Positions 16,201-29,359 of a DNA stretch of 64,000 bases are shown here, in pieces. The translations under genes and the position numbers were made by a program. The stretch's first letter is position 1. The number at the start of each line of letters is the position of its first letter. This stretch comes from Piromyces finnis. Taxonomy: Eukaryota; Neocallimastigomycota; Neocallimastigomycetes; Neocallimastigales; Neocallimastigaceae. Under the pieces are notes generated by a model that was given only the letters and a program-made list of their open reading frames with translations, had not been told where the DNA came from and ran no database searches. The DNA lies in the NCBI GenBank assembly GCA_002104945.1, contig MCFH01000007.1:342501-406500 (forward strand), read 5' to 3'.

Positions 16201-19200
16201 TCCAACGAATTATATGATAAAATGCTAAAAGATGCAATAAATAAGCATATAACAATTCTTGATTTATTGAAACAATTTTTCTATTATATTAGAAATAATA
16301 AATTAAAAAAAGAAAAAATGAAATATTTTGATTTAACATTACATCTTAATGAAATAAATACATTAAAACGCGAGTTATCTTTATTGTATCAAGATTTAAT
16401 TCATATTAATCCTGATAATAAAGTAATTATATAATATTTTTTTTAATTTTTTTGGAATATATATTTAAAACACATGAAATTTACATTTAATATATAATAT
16501 AGAGTCCTATTCAGTTAAGTAAGTTGCTTCTATTAACAGCTATGGTATATTTATATATATATAAATTAATTAATAAATAAATAAATAAATATATTAATAT
16601 TTTAATTATAAAAAATTTATATATATTTAAATAATTTAAGAACAGAGCTGAATTTGAGGTAAGTAGATATGTTAAATGGTAAAAAAATATACATATAATT
16701 TATAATATTTTAATAATAATAAAATAATAATAAATTATATATAATTAATATTTAAAAATTATCTATAAATGAAAAGGATTATAACCCAAATATAAAAAAG
16801 GTAATATAAAGTGTTTATTTATTATTATTAATAGTTATAATAAATTATAATATAATAATAAAATTAATTTATTTATTTTATAATTAAACTTAAAAATTAA
16901 TATGGGAATTTCTTAAAAAAGAATAAAGAAATAATGAATTTATTTGATGATGATATTAATAATAGTATAAACGATATGGCATTAAAAGAAAATAATAGCA
17001 AAGAGCAACGGTATGTATTTAACAATAAATCATAAGATATTAATTTATAAGATATTAACATTTATTTTTCTTATTTAAATAAAAGTTCAAAGTTAATTTT
17101 TACTTATACAAAAATGTGCAAAAGTATATCATTAATTGTTATAACTATCTATGAAATCGAACTTATTATTTACACAATTATGTATTATCATAGTTATTTA
17201 TAAATACTATTTTAAAATTTTTATAGTAAATATTAAAATTAAAATTTATAATATATATATGTAGGGTTATTTTTGATATTTTCCATTTATATCGGTATTT
17301 CCATATTATCGAAGATTACATGATATTATCTGACATAGATTATAATATAAAAAACTTACTTTCTGAAATTAAATTGATGTCATTAGCTATTATGGATAAA
17401 GATAGAGAATTAGCTGAAGAACACTTATATTTTATAGAAAATGAATATTTAGTTAGTATTAAAGATTTATATTTACCATTATTAAAAAATTATTCAAATA
17501 TGAAAGAAACAAAAAATCCACTAATATTATATGGAGGCGGAAAAAGCAAATATATTTACCTTAATGGTTTTGAGTTTGTAAAAAAAGTTGAATCAACTGC
17601 ATACGATATTATTGGTACATCATATGAAGAATGGTGTGAAAGAGTTGATAACGGTGAAAATTTATTAGAAAATGATATGTTAAGGTATATAAATATATTA
17701 ATAAATATTAATTAATATTTTATTCATTTGAATTATTAATTTTTATTATAATATATATTAATTAATTTTTTTGATTGAATAATGAAAATTAAAGATTTTT
17801 ATCAGGTACCTTTTTTTTTTTATTATTTTAACTGGAAATATTAGTTAAAATGCTTAAATATAATTCTCTATAAAAAATTTATTGTTTAAAAAAGATAATT
17901 ATCCAGATTATGCAGAAAATGTAATTGAAGAAACTATTAGTTATATACTGGAAAGTGATAATTCTGAAAATACTGAGAGAAAAAAGCTCATAAATTTTGG
18001 AGTGCTTATTTTGATTATTATGTCATTATATATAGTAGTTTATGGTAATAATATATATGAATATATAAATGGATTAATATATATAGTTTTAATTGATGAA
18101 TAATTAAGATATGAAATATATTTTATTATTAATTTTATATAATAAATGTTTTACATGTAGGTATTCATCCATTACTTAATTATTCAGATAAAGTAATGAA
18201 TAATATTGTGTATTTATTTAAATATCTAATGAAAGGTATATTAGATATTATGTATATTTAATAATACATTTATTTTATATAGTATTAATACAATTAACAT
18301 TATTTTTACATTTTTAATTTAAAAGGATCAATTAAAGAGCTAATAGCAAAATATAATGATGATATTAATGCTATTATTGAAACATATGATACCTACAGTG
18401 AAGGAAATACAAAATATAAAAAAAACTAAATAATGGTTTAAAAAAAATTAGATACTATTTAAAAAAAATAAAAGGCATTATTATAATGATTGCTATTATG
18501 CTATCAATGATTGCTATCTCTGCACCACTTCTTGTAATATGTTTAATATCGGTTTTATATATTCGTAATTATAATTTTAATATTAAATATTTCTTTTTTT
18601 TTTAATTTAATTAGTTTTTTGATAATTATATTTTAAACCATATAAAATATAATTTTGATGTGGTATGTTAATTAAATAAATTACATAATTTAATTATTAT
18701 ATATTTATATTTAGTATAAAATATTATTTAACTAATGTATGTATTTATTAATATAGAGTGAAAGAAAAGATTTAATTCTTGATATTTTTATGTTTTCCTT
18801 TGAAACATTAATTCAAGATAGACAGTCATTTAATCCAGGTGAAATTGAAGGAAAATTACAAAAAAAAATAAATGATTTACAGGTAAATAATACAAAAATA
18901 CTTATTTTCATTTAATATAAAAAATATGAAAAATTAATAAATAATAATAATTATTGAATTGGTTCATAAATTTATTTATAGAAATTGCAGGATAAAATAT
19001 ATTTTGGACAACTTGGTTTAGAACCTACAATAAAAATGAATTACCTGGATGAAATATTTATTAGTCATAAATGTTTTAATATTGATTTAGATTTATGTGA
19101 AGATATAGAAGAAAATATAGATTATGGTAATGATACATTTCTTTTTACAATAACCATTAAACTATATATGTTTCTAATTTATATTTAAAATATAAAAGAT

Positions 19201-19683
19201 TTTACCAAGGAAATGGTAAACTTCAATGTTAATGAACTAATAGATGAATATCTTGATAGAGCAAGGTCAATATTAAGTAGATCAGATATTCGATATGAAA
19301 AAACTAAAGTTGATCCTTATTCTTCAAAAATTACGCTTGATAATTTTAGAGAATATAGACAGCGATTCTTAGATGATGCAGATTGTCAATTTCAATATGA
19401 AATATTTGATTATATTATTGGAGCATTACAAAGATATGAAACAATTATATATCAAATTCTTAATAATAAGATTAAAAATGGAATTATGTTCATAGTTTTA
19501 TTTTATTTAATAGGAATGCTATTAATTATATTTTCTATTCTTTATACAAAAAATACGATAAAAAATATAAAAGTATGTTTAACTGAATTAATAAACATAG
19601 TATTTATAGTTCCAAAAAGTGTAGTAGAAAATTCGAGTGAATTTAAAAAGTTTATTGAAACAGGAAATTTGATAGGGGTTTAA
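13256..19683 (+). CDS. TmcB-like multipass membrane protein, about 30 exons (5' end unresolved)
   Basis: Hand-built exons whose phases mostly chain: 13256-13312, 13406-13530, 13627-13666, 13769-13796, 13895-13919, 13993-14024, 14098-14114, 14212-14299, 14377-14428, 14507-14611, ~14745-15320, 15407-15485, 15598-~15651, 15745-15772, 15886-16100, 16197-16422, 16503-16518, 16540-16544, 16641-16658, 16777-16800, 16922-17010, 17086-17181, 17265-17684, 17795-17805, 17895-18044, 18161-18235, 18326-18533, 18757-18882, 18982-19126, 19199-19683. About seven hydrophobic segments fill the N-terminal third (e.g. DFQLLYFVL, IIGFIIGMLYYKY). An acidic/Ser linker and a helical TPR-like region (ELYDKMLKDAINKHITILD) follow, then a C-terminal half with four more spans. 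The order resembles the tiny-macrocysts-B family of amoebae and chytrids; that is recognition from memory. Joins at 14612-14745 and 15651 and the microexons are weakest. Exon 18326-18533 needs one extra base to stay open. Confidence 0.62.
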
Positions 19684-20184
19684 TTTTTATCTTCATTTAA
19701 TCCTAAAACTTTAACTTAATATTATTTATTAATAAAAATAAAAAATTAAAACGTATTTATATAATTATAACAATAACTTTTATTCTATTAAAATAAGTCT
19801 TATATAAAATAATAAAATCTATTTAAGAGTTTAATTTTTGATTATATAGAGTATTATATATAAATGCATTACATTTTTATATTATCAAATTATTATAATT
19901 AATAAACAAATAGTTAAAATGTAAACATTATTTTAGGAAATATATATTATTGTTTATTGAAGTTAGCAAAAAAATATCTCGAAATTAAATACTTCCAACA
20001 AACTATCACATTCTCAAATGAAAAGTTCAAAAAATACTTTTAATATTTTTATAATAAATATAATAGATATGATTTTTTATATATACTTATAAATTAAATT
20101 AAATGGAAATGTTTAAAAAAAAAAGAAAGCATGCTAAAACCATATAAAATTATAAAAAAGACGCAGAAAAGATATATTCCCTTT
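19684..20184. other. AT-rich intergenic spacer
   Basis: I see nothing coding between the many-exon gene and LINE relic C. Confidence 0.55.
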
Positions 20185-20815
20185 TCAAATATCATTTTTT
20201 TTAGACTAGGAAAAGAATATACTTCTTGTATTTGTTTATTTAATTTGAGATATTATATTAGTTAATAAATTATAAATAAAAATAATAAAATATATATATA
20301 TAAAATAATTATTAAAGTTGCATAAAATTCAATGAACTCTGCAATTCGTATTGTATGGGATTAGTCCCAACCTAATAAATTAAACGAAATAAAAAAGACA
20401 AGTAACATCAGATATGATAGTGTGGTGTCCACTAAACTCTCCCATGAGTTCATAATGTTTTCATTCGGAGGAATACTAACATTGAACCCTGTGGTATAGA
20501 ACATTAGGAATGTTCCTTTACCATATCGGTACGACGTCGGCGCTCTGAATTTGATAGATCGTTTGTTTTTGTAAGATCTATTGTTTTTGAGCTTATCAAT
20601 AAATTTCAAAGATATTTTACTAGAAATTGGGAGTTTATTAGAAAGAATTTGAATAAGTAGCATGCCTTTTAGCGGCCATTTATGGTCGACTTTTAGAATG
20701 AAATAGGTACCGAGAAATTGTGAATATTTTTTTGGTAAAGGATTGAAGAATTTTATTAAAAGGTTGAATATCCTTTAATAAGAATTCCATTAGTCGTTGT
20801 TTGGACCATGAATTA
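20185..20815 (-). mobile_element. LINE 3' fragment (relic C)
   Basis: Minus-strand sequence matches relic A (1617-2416): GAGTTCATTGAA..., CATTATGAACTCATGGGAGAG, and a shared terminal block ending CCTAGTCTAAAAAAAA, whose A-run (T-run at 20189-20201 on the plus strand) is the poly(A) tail. The piece at 20670-20815 keeps a short minus-strand reading (SWSKQRLMEFLLKDIQPF) before a stop and may belong to the same element or an older one. Rearranged and frame-broken. Confidence 0.62.
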
Positions 20816-21391
20816 AGATTATGGATAAAAATAATATAAAGTATAAAAAATATAAAGAAAAGAGATAGAAAAAATATTCAAAAGAATGTTAGTAGAAAGA
20901 GATTCCTTGGAAAATCTAGAGTTTCAAAAAATAAAGAAGACATTACAAAAAATTATATAAAATCATAAATACAAAAAAGCTGCTCCCCTCGAAAAATAAA
21001 ATAAAAAATAAAAAATAGAGAAAAATATGATTAAAAGTAAAGCCGCACCCCACAACAAACTCAAGAATTAATGAAAAGAACTGCAAGCTAACGGAAAAAA
21101 AAAACAAATCTATCTATCTAACTAATCAAAATATAAAAAATGAAGGAATAAGAGAACAAAAAGAATAAGTACAAACAACTGAATATATAGGCTATAAAAA
21201 ATAAAAAAAAAAAATAGAATCAAATATATTGTTAAAACAATATTTAATACTACAAAATCAGAAAATTTGTAAATTATATTATGCTATTTAAGTGTTAAAA
21301 GTAACTAATATTTAAGATTAGTTGAAGATGTAAGGAAAATATGGTATAAAACTGTCACTTAGATTACCAACTCAAATCGAAATTTACTGTC
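20816..21391. other. Spacer left of the LINE insertion
   Basis: A-rich sequence with two slightly GC-richer patches near 20980-21000 and 21040-21060 (CTGCTCCCCTCG, GCCGCACCCCAC). No open frame or RNA gene recognised. These may be remains of other transposon sequence. Confidence 0.4.
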
Positions 21392-21400
21392 TTTTCTTAC

Positions 21401-21404
<4 letters not shown>
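21392..21404. repeat. Left LINE target-site duplication
   Basis: TTTTCTTACCAAT, identical to 24393-24405; flanking bases differ on both sides, so the duplication is exactly 13 bp. Confidence 0.88.
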
Positions 21405-21447
<43 letters not shown>

Positions 21448-21676
21448 GGCATCAAATATTTTAAACTTTATTATTAATTTAATTAAAATTATAATACATG
21501 TAATAAAAAATAAAAATAAAAATAAAAAAAATATGTTTAAATAAACACAAATGAATAAAAATTGGGTATAATGTATTCTAGTAATTTTAATTAAAGTAAG
21601 AAAGCCACTATCATACTAAAGTATAATAATTGTATTTGACTTCCAATGGGACACCGAGCCAAAGATCAAAATTTTG

Positions 21677-24391
21677 TCATGGAACAAAATTATGATCTCC
21701 ATTGGTTGCGCTGGCCCTCCTGGCCTGTCTTACTGTTTCTTCAGCATTGACGCTCTTGGATGTTGCTTCAAACCTTTTGAACATTGACCATTGCTGGCCA
21801 ATAGCAAAAGGCATGATTTTGGTTAGAAGTTCCGCGGTTACCGTCAAGAATGGTGTTCCTTCGTTAGTACCAGATTGAATCTGACGCTTACAAAGTTCTT
21901 TCCATTCCCTTGAATTGTAATTAATATTGTTAAAACTTCTTCCCCCAAGAAGGAATTTAAATATTTTACTGCACACACTAGAATAATCATACACATTAAT
22001 ATTCACCGGATTATTAGAACTATTACTATCATTAACTAAATTACTATCTAAATTAGAATTATTATCATCACTATTGCTATCATTACTAATATTATTATTT
22101 CTATTACTACTATTGTTATTATTACTATTTCTATTATTACTATTACTACTATTGTTATTATTACTATTGTTATTATTACTATTGTTACTATTACTATTAC
22201 TGTTATTGCTATCTCTACTGATATTAACATTTTCATTATTATTGATAGGACTATTGAAATTACGTTGACTGAAAAAATTTAGTAGCTGGACTATGGAATC
22301 ATAATGTTTAATACGGATATCTCTAAATGTTGGACAATCTAATAACCAATGTTTAATACTTTGATCTCCACACTTGCAACATGGACAGTAGTTAGGACAA
22401 ACTGGATCAACAAATTTGGCAGCTTTGGCAACTCTAGCATCCAACTTGTATCCGCTTCTTGCTTTCAATAGCCAGTAGAAGCCATAGGCAAACTCTGGGT
22501 ATTCATAACATAATTTAATAAAATCTTTAGTTTCAATAAATTTATTATCATCATAATATTGCGCTTTGATTGAATTCCCTTTGAGATCTTTCCAATAAAA
22601 GTTTTTAACTGCTTTAACATCTCCATGCTTCTTTAATTTTTTATCAAGTGTCCTACTTGATTTGCACCACGTGTATTTTCTAAATTTAGGAATGTAATTG
22701 ACAAGGTGTGAGATAATACAATTTGAGTTTTTCCATTTGTTAAAACATCTAACCTGAGCTAACGCACATTTGGCTGACAATGGAGGAATACTCAAATCTT
22801 TTGAAATAGAGTATAAAGATATAAACGATACAGCTTTATGAACTCCGGCAACCCATCGTATTCCTTTGTTAACATGCTTCTGAGCAATTCTAGACCTAGA
22901 TTTGTTGGATCCAAGTAATGGTGCAATGTATGAAACTCTGCTAATCACTTGTGAGTTAAGTACTAGCTTTTTGAAGGGAATAGGAATATTAGGATTTCTT
23001 AAGAATTTACTGACTGAGAAAAGCCCTTTCAAAACCTTGTTATTAAGAGCTTTAATTACTGGTTTAAGGGACAGATTCTTATCAAATGGAACACCAAGAT
23101 AAGTATAACAATCAGTAGTTGGAATGGGTTGTCCTGCTAAGTAAAATGTTGGATCTCTCTTGTTCTGATTTTCTATTGATTCAGGACGAATCACCATCGT
23201 TGAACATTTCTGGATACCAAATTCCATTTCATTATACAAGGCCCATTCATTAACTCTTCTAAGCATCTTTTTTAAGCATCCTCTTGTTGGAGCACAAATA
23301 ACTATATCATCTGCAAAAAGTCCACCACAGCATCGAGTGTCACCTAAACTGACTCCGAGATCTTCACACTCTTTAAATATATCATTAATAAAGAGATTAA
23401 AGAGAATAGGAGAAAGAGGGCAACCTTGACGGACTCCTTTCTTCACATCAAAAGAATTCGAGAATTGTCCATCTAATTTGACATTAGCCTTAGATGTTAA
23501 ATATAAATTTTTGATGAATTGTAAACTCTTACCTCGGATTCCTAAACAATCTAATTTATGGAGAATATTACCGATTGGGACTGAATCGTATGCTTTCCTG
23601 AGATCTAAAAAGGCCAAATATGTCTCTTTATTATCTAATTGACGTCTACGGCATATTTCTTGGATTGAAATGAAAAGACTGATACTTTCTTCCTTTTTTC
23701 GAAAACCAAATTGTTCAGGTCTAATGAAATTATTCTTTAAACCATATTCTGAGATTCTAGTGGTGACAATTTTGGAAATCAACTTAATACCATTATTGAT
23801 AAGTGATATACCTCGATAGTTATCACAATCTGTCAAATCTCCCTTCTTAGGAATAGAAACAATACTGGATTCATTCCATGAGTTGGGGAAATCTCCATCC
23901 CAAATACGGTTAAATAATTTAAGAATAAAATTTAAACCATGAGCATCATTATCTGAAGTGGTATTACCAGAAGAATTATTATCTGTAGCATTATTAGAAC
24001 CATTACTTGATGGAATTAATGCTTTGTAAAATTCAATTGGAATACCATCCGGACCTGATGCTTTATAATTTGGAGTAGAGAGGATAGCTGACTTGACTTC
24101 ATCAATACTAATATCTTGGTTGATATCCCATTCATCAAGCATAGGAAGTGAAAAACGTTTATACGTTGGTTCTTCATACCAATGCTCCAAATCAAGACTT
24201 ACACCACTTGGATCTGATGCAAGCTTTTCGAAATGATCATGCCACACATCTAGTTGTTCTTCCGTAGCAACAACTAATTCTCCATTTTTATTTTTAATTG
24301 GTTGAGCAATAAAGAAAGAATCTTTTCCAATTTTTGCAGTTTTCTTGATCCATTTCCAGGCCTTCTTAGGATTATGACTCTTCATATACTC
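21677..24391 (-). pseudogene. LINE ORF2 protein, N-terminally truncated reverse transcriptase
   Basis: About 902 codons from the first ATG at 24385, but the frame enters at the truncated 5' end, so that Met is fortuitous. Order: a linker before RT (KAWKWIKKTAKIG), RT fingers/palm with GPDGIPIEFYK, PKKGDLTDCDNYRGISL, FLDLRKAYDSVP, GVRQGCPLSPILFN and the catalytic FADDIVI, thumb, and a C-terminal CCHC-like knuckle (CPNYCPCC...HWLLDC). An Asn/Ser-rich run of about 60 residues follows, then a conserved tail. No apurinic endonuclease domain, no RNase H seen. The RT active site looks intact, but without the N-terminal endonuclease the copy should not move by itself. Short frames inside it on either strand are shadows. 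Confidence 0.88.
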
Positions 24392-24392
24392 A

Positions 24393-24405
24393 TTTTCTTA
24401 CCAAT
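24393..24405. repeat. Right LINE target-site duplication
   Basis: TTTTCTTACCAAT, the partner of 21392-21404. Confidence 0.88.
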
Positions 24406-25137
24406 GTTTCAGAAAAAACAATCCTCTTTCGCTGTTATGCACGGCGACCTTGAAAGAGGGTCGTTCAGTACCATAGTTCAAATATCAAATAGGTGACGTA
24501 GAAACTTCAAAGATCAAAATTTGATGTTAGAATAAACTGTGATGGCAATTATTATAACTTATGTTCAACCTATATATGTATTTAATAAAAAGAGATAAAA
24601 GCGATAAAAGCAACTTAATATATGGACATCTATATAATAATTAAAAAAATTTTTTATCTCAATTTCTTTTTATTTCAAAGATGTATTTATTTAAATTTTA
24701 TTTACATAATATATAATAAAATATTAAATACATTTTTAATAAATATTTTTGTTTTGTTATTATTATTTTATAAAATTAAAAAATATAATTATTGATAATT
24801 AACATAAGAATAAGAAAACGAATTAATTTTAAGAACTTCAAAATTAGTATGTATTTTTTAGTTATAATTTAATTTTTATTTAATTATAATTTTTTTTTAT
24901 TTTTTTTTTAAAAAAAAAAAAGTATGCAAGTGTATGAATTTTTCTTTTGATAAATTAACTTTTTTTCTTATATACTTATATAAAATAAAAAAAAGATTTC
25001 CTTAAAAAATTTACTACTTCTATTTTTTACTAGTTTATTCGCTAATGTATTTTTTTTAATTGTTTTTCGTTTTAATCTTTTTATTATTTATTTTTACTTT
25101 CTCTTTTTATTTCAAATTTATTTTATTTATTAATCAT
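24406..25137. other. Spacer between LINE and threonyl-tRNA synthetase gene
   Basis: The first 130 bp are comparatively GC-rich (GTTATGCACGGCGACC, GAAAGAGGGTCG) but have no long frame; they were contiguous with 21391 before the LINE inserted. From about 24626 to 24760 lies a copy of a dispersed repeat also found at 30785-31100. The rest is AT-rich. Confidence 0.5.
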
Positions 25138-27955
25138 TTAAAAAGAAACCTTGTTAATGAGACTCTTACTGTTGCGGAGTTCATCTAATTTTTGAATCAT
25201 TTCATCTAAAGGTCTAGTTTGACCCTTGTTCTTGGTTTCTGGATCATCTCTGACACGAACATTAACACTGTTTGAATTCTTTTCTTCATTACCGACGACA
25301 AAGATAAAGTTCCATTGAGAGATTTCAGCATTTCTAATCTTTTTGTTTAAGGTAAGATCTGAAGTATCAACTTCAGCTTCAAAACCTTGATCGTAGAGCT
25401 TATCTCTAACTTCTTGAGCATAATCGAAGACTGCCTTGTTAACTGGAATGACAATAATTTGACGTGGAGAAAGCCAGAATGGCCACTTACCACCAAAGTT
25501 TTCGGTTAAAATGGCAATAAAACGTTCAACACTACCAAGAATAGCACGGTGAATAATAACTGGTCTTTCAAATGGTGTTTCTGGATTATCAGTATGATAT
25601 TTAAGATTGAAACGTTCTGGTAATTGGAAGTCAAGTTGAATGGTAGCACATTGATGTTTACGACGAAGAGCATCGGAAATAGTAATATCGATCTTTGGAC
25701 CATAGAATGCACCATCTCCTGGGTTAACTTCCCATGGATAACCAAAACCATTAAGAGCATCGGCTAAAATTGATTCAGCCTTTTCCCAGGTGGAAATTTC
25801 ACCAAGATACTTATCTGGACGAGTAGAGAGCTTTAAGGAAAAAGTAAAGTCAAATAAAGCATAAGTATCCTTTAAGAACTTAAGACAACTATCCATTTCG
25901 GTCTTTAATTGATCCATTCTACAGAAGATGTGAGCATCATCTTGTTGGAATCTTCTGACACGAGTTAAACCGGTAAGAGCACCAGAATATTCGTTTCTGT
26001 GAAGAACACCGAAATCAGCTAAACGAACTGGAAGATCTCTGTAAGATCTTTCACGGTGAGCAAACATAAGACAGTGACCTGGACAGTTCATTGGCTTAAG
26101 AGCGTACTTATCCTTTTCAACTTCAAAAGAGAACATATTTTCTTCATAGTTAGCCCAGTGACCTGAAGTTTCCCATAATTTAATGTTATAAATATTTGGA
26201 GAAACAACTTCAGTGAAACCACGTTTTCTGTATTCTTCCTTTTGCATATTAACTAATTTATTGTAAATCTTAGTACCATGTGGAGTGAAGAAACAACTAC
26301 CTGGAGATAATTCATGGAAGAAGAATAAATCTTGAGTCTTATTATTTCATGAATATATAGAAAAGAAAATAAAAAATTAATTTATAGAGTCAACAATTAT
26401 TTAAAAATTATTATATATTTTTTTTCAATAATTTATATTTATTAGAGTTTTTCATATTTATTAAACTTACTAAACCAATACGTCTATGATCTCTCTTAGC
26501 AGCTTCTTCTAAGAAATGAATATGTTCTTTCATTTGCTTATTATCTGGGAAAGCTACACCATAAATACGTTGAAGAGAATCGTTTTTAGCATCACCAAGG
26601 AAGTAAGAAGCAGAGTTCTTCATAATTTTGAAAGCCTTAACTCTACCAAGATCTGGAAGATGTGGTCCTAAACATAAATCAACTAAAGTACCACATCTGT
26701 AAACAGTACTACAGGTACCATCTTCAACCTTAGAGTCAACAATTTGACTTTTGTATTTATTATCCTATTGATAAAATTTTTTTTATTTTTTTAATTTTTT
26801 AAATGTAAATATTATTAAGATATATAATATTGAATATTTATATATTTTTAAAAATTATTGAGAATATTAATATAAACTAATTTTAAAAATTATTTAATAA
26901 TATTTACCTTGAAAAGTTCTAATAATTGAGCTTTAGTAAGAACACAACGTTCAAATGGAATCTTTGCCTTAATAGCTTTGTTTGCCATTTGTTCTAAAGT
27001 CTTGTAATCAGCTTGAGTTACAGCCCTATAAAATTTATTTATATGTATTAATTAAAATTATTCTTCAATTCAATATAAAATAATGTTCACTTATATATTA
27101 AATAATTATTAAACTAAATAATTAATAATTACTTTTCGGTAGCCATTTCATAAAAGAAACCATCTTCAATTGGTGGACCAACACAGAGTTTAGATTGATA
27201 ATAAACTTCAGCAACCATACCTAATAAATGGGCAGAAGAGTGCCAAAATACTCTATGACCTTAATTTTAAATTTATTTGAAGATAATATTGAAAAAATAT
27301 ATATAGATTGTTAATATTTTTTAATATATTTATATCTTTATATTTAATTATTTAAAATTAATTGTTTAATAAGTAATATACCTTCTTCGTTGGTGAAATC
27401 AACTAATTCTAAGTTACAGGATTTTTCTAATGGTCTAGTAAGATCAACAACTTCACCATCAACCTAATAATTTTTAATTATAAATTTATAAATATTAACA
27501 TTATATTTAATATACTTTTTTAATCCAAATAATTGATAATTATTTAGATTTCTTTATATATTACCTTAGCAGCAGTAACTTTCTTGGCAAGAGAAGTACT
27601 AATTTTAGATGCAATGTCTAATGGGGTAGTTTCCCATGAAGTACCTTCCATTGTCTTACCATCTGGAAGAGTAATAGTGATATTTTCTCTTGGCTTTTCT
27701 TTATGTAAAATTAGTTAATAATTTATTAATTTTGAAGTTTTGAAATTAAAAAAAATAAAAATAAAAAATTAGTATCAATATTATATATAACAATTCTATT
27801 ATTAACTCATAATTATACGTATTATATATTCTTTAATATTTATTAATTTTTATCTAACTATAATATTTACTAGCAATTTCGGCATCGTATTCAGCCTTAA
27901 ATTTTTCAAATAAGGCTAATCTGTCCTTAATGTAAGTTGGAATTTCACCTTCCAT
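25138..27955 (-). CDS. THS1: Threonyl-tRNA synthetase, cytosolic type
   Basis: Seven exons chain exactly: 27871-27955, 27565-27698, 27382-27463, 27133-27259, 26908-27025, 26471-26764 and 25138-26337, for 679 residues. The protein charges tRNA-Thr with threonine. Domains in order: TGS ([17 protein letters not shown]), the second/editing domain with [13 protein letters not shown] and a Cys-rich end ([17 protein letters not shown]), the class II core with [11 protein letters not shown], the zinc ligand NCPGHCLMF, motif 2 ([16 protein letters not shown]) and motif 3 ([19 protein letters not shown]), then an anticodon-binding domain from about [11 protein letters not shown] to the end. No mitochondrial presequence is seen on this model. 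Length is slightly short for eukaryotic ThrRS because the N-terminal extension is brief. All introns are 68-161 bp. Confidence 0.95.
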
Positions 27956-28688
27956 TTTTTATATATATTTTTTTTAAATTGTATAAGTGAAGTATAAAAA
28001 AAAAAAAATTTTTTTTTTATATTATAAAAAAATATTTTAATTAATAAGTAGTATATAATTATATTATATATATTAATAAACTTTATTATTATTAAAATAT
28101 ATGATCTTTTAGAGTTATGTAATAATCATATTCCTATAATAATCAGAAAATAAAAAGATAGATGATTGGTTTAAAATTTAAATAGAATAATAATTAATAG
28201 TGGTAAATTATATTATTAATATATTGTAATATATGATGAAAAACATTCAAAACGAGATTTACATTTATTTAATTATATTGTACTACATATAATGATATTA
28301 TTGATATTCATCAATTAATGTTTTGTAATTATTGTAATTGTAACGTATTATAATAAAAAAAAACAAATAATATTTTTTATGATTATGAAAATTAAAAACT
28401 GGTTTTAGTTTTACTTTTTTTTATATTTTTAAATAACAAAAAAAAGTTAATAACTTTTATAAAAAAGGGAAATTATAATAAAAATACTCATAAATATTAC
28501 TCAATAAATAAATTCTTTTTTAGTAGTATTTAATTCTAATATATATTTATTAAGTATATTTATGGATATCATGGTATTCTAATTACTTAAAAATTATATA
28601 TTAATAATTAAAGATAAAAAACATTTAAAATATGTATTTTATCCTTTTAATCATTATGATTATTAATACATCACATATCCTTTATAAT
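27956..28688. other. 5' spacer of the synthetase gene
   Basis: A/T-rich; I see no gene or recognisable promoter element. Confidence 0.5.
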
Positions 28689-28974
<286 letters not shown>

Positions 28975-29359
28975 ATATGTATAGTTAAATAAAAATAAAA
29001 TATTTTATTTTTCAAAACAATTTTTTAAATATCTTTAATATATATTTATTAATTAAATTTTAAAAAAGGAAACAACGATAAGTAATAGTAACACAATATA
29101 AATTAAACTATCTATGGAAATATATTTAAAGTTTTAAAAATTTTTGTTATTAAAATATTATCATGAACATGAAATATTAAGATTTATATGTATTTTTCAT
29201 TTTCAATTTATATAATTTAATAATTAATATTTTAATATCGGTATTATGTATTATATATTCGTTTTATTATTTATTTTTTAATTATTCATATATAATAATA
29301 AGAATTATTTAATATTTATTATAATATAATAATCACATTTTCTTAAATATAAATATATG

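Larger units (their letters stand above)
21392..24405 (-). mobile_element. 5'-truncated LINE (non-LTR retrotransposon) with target-site duplication
   Basis: Perfect 13-bp direct repeats TTTTCTTACCAAT flank the insert (21392-21404 and 24393-24405). Just inside the left repeat is a T-run to about 21443, the poly(A) tail of a minus-strand element. A 3' UTR (21444-21676) precedes a long reverse-transcriptase frame. The 5' end stops at 24392 without an endonuclease or first ORF, as expected from incomplete target-primed reverse transcription. The intact repeat and long open frame show a fairly recent insertion. Confidence 0.9.

Noticed and set aside
17882-18103. Independent 73-codon gene starting at TTG
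   Set aside because: It is an exon of the TmcB-like gene; acceptor at 17894 and donor at 18045 fit neighbouring phases.
22048-22268. Leu- and Ile-rich frames on both strands
   Set aside because: Shadows of the Asn/Ser-rich region of the LINE protein.
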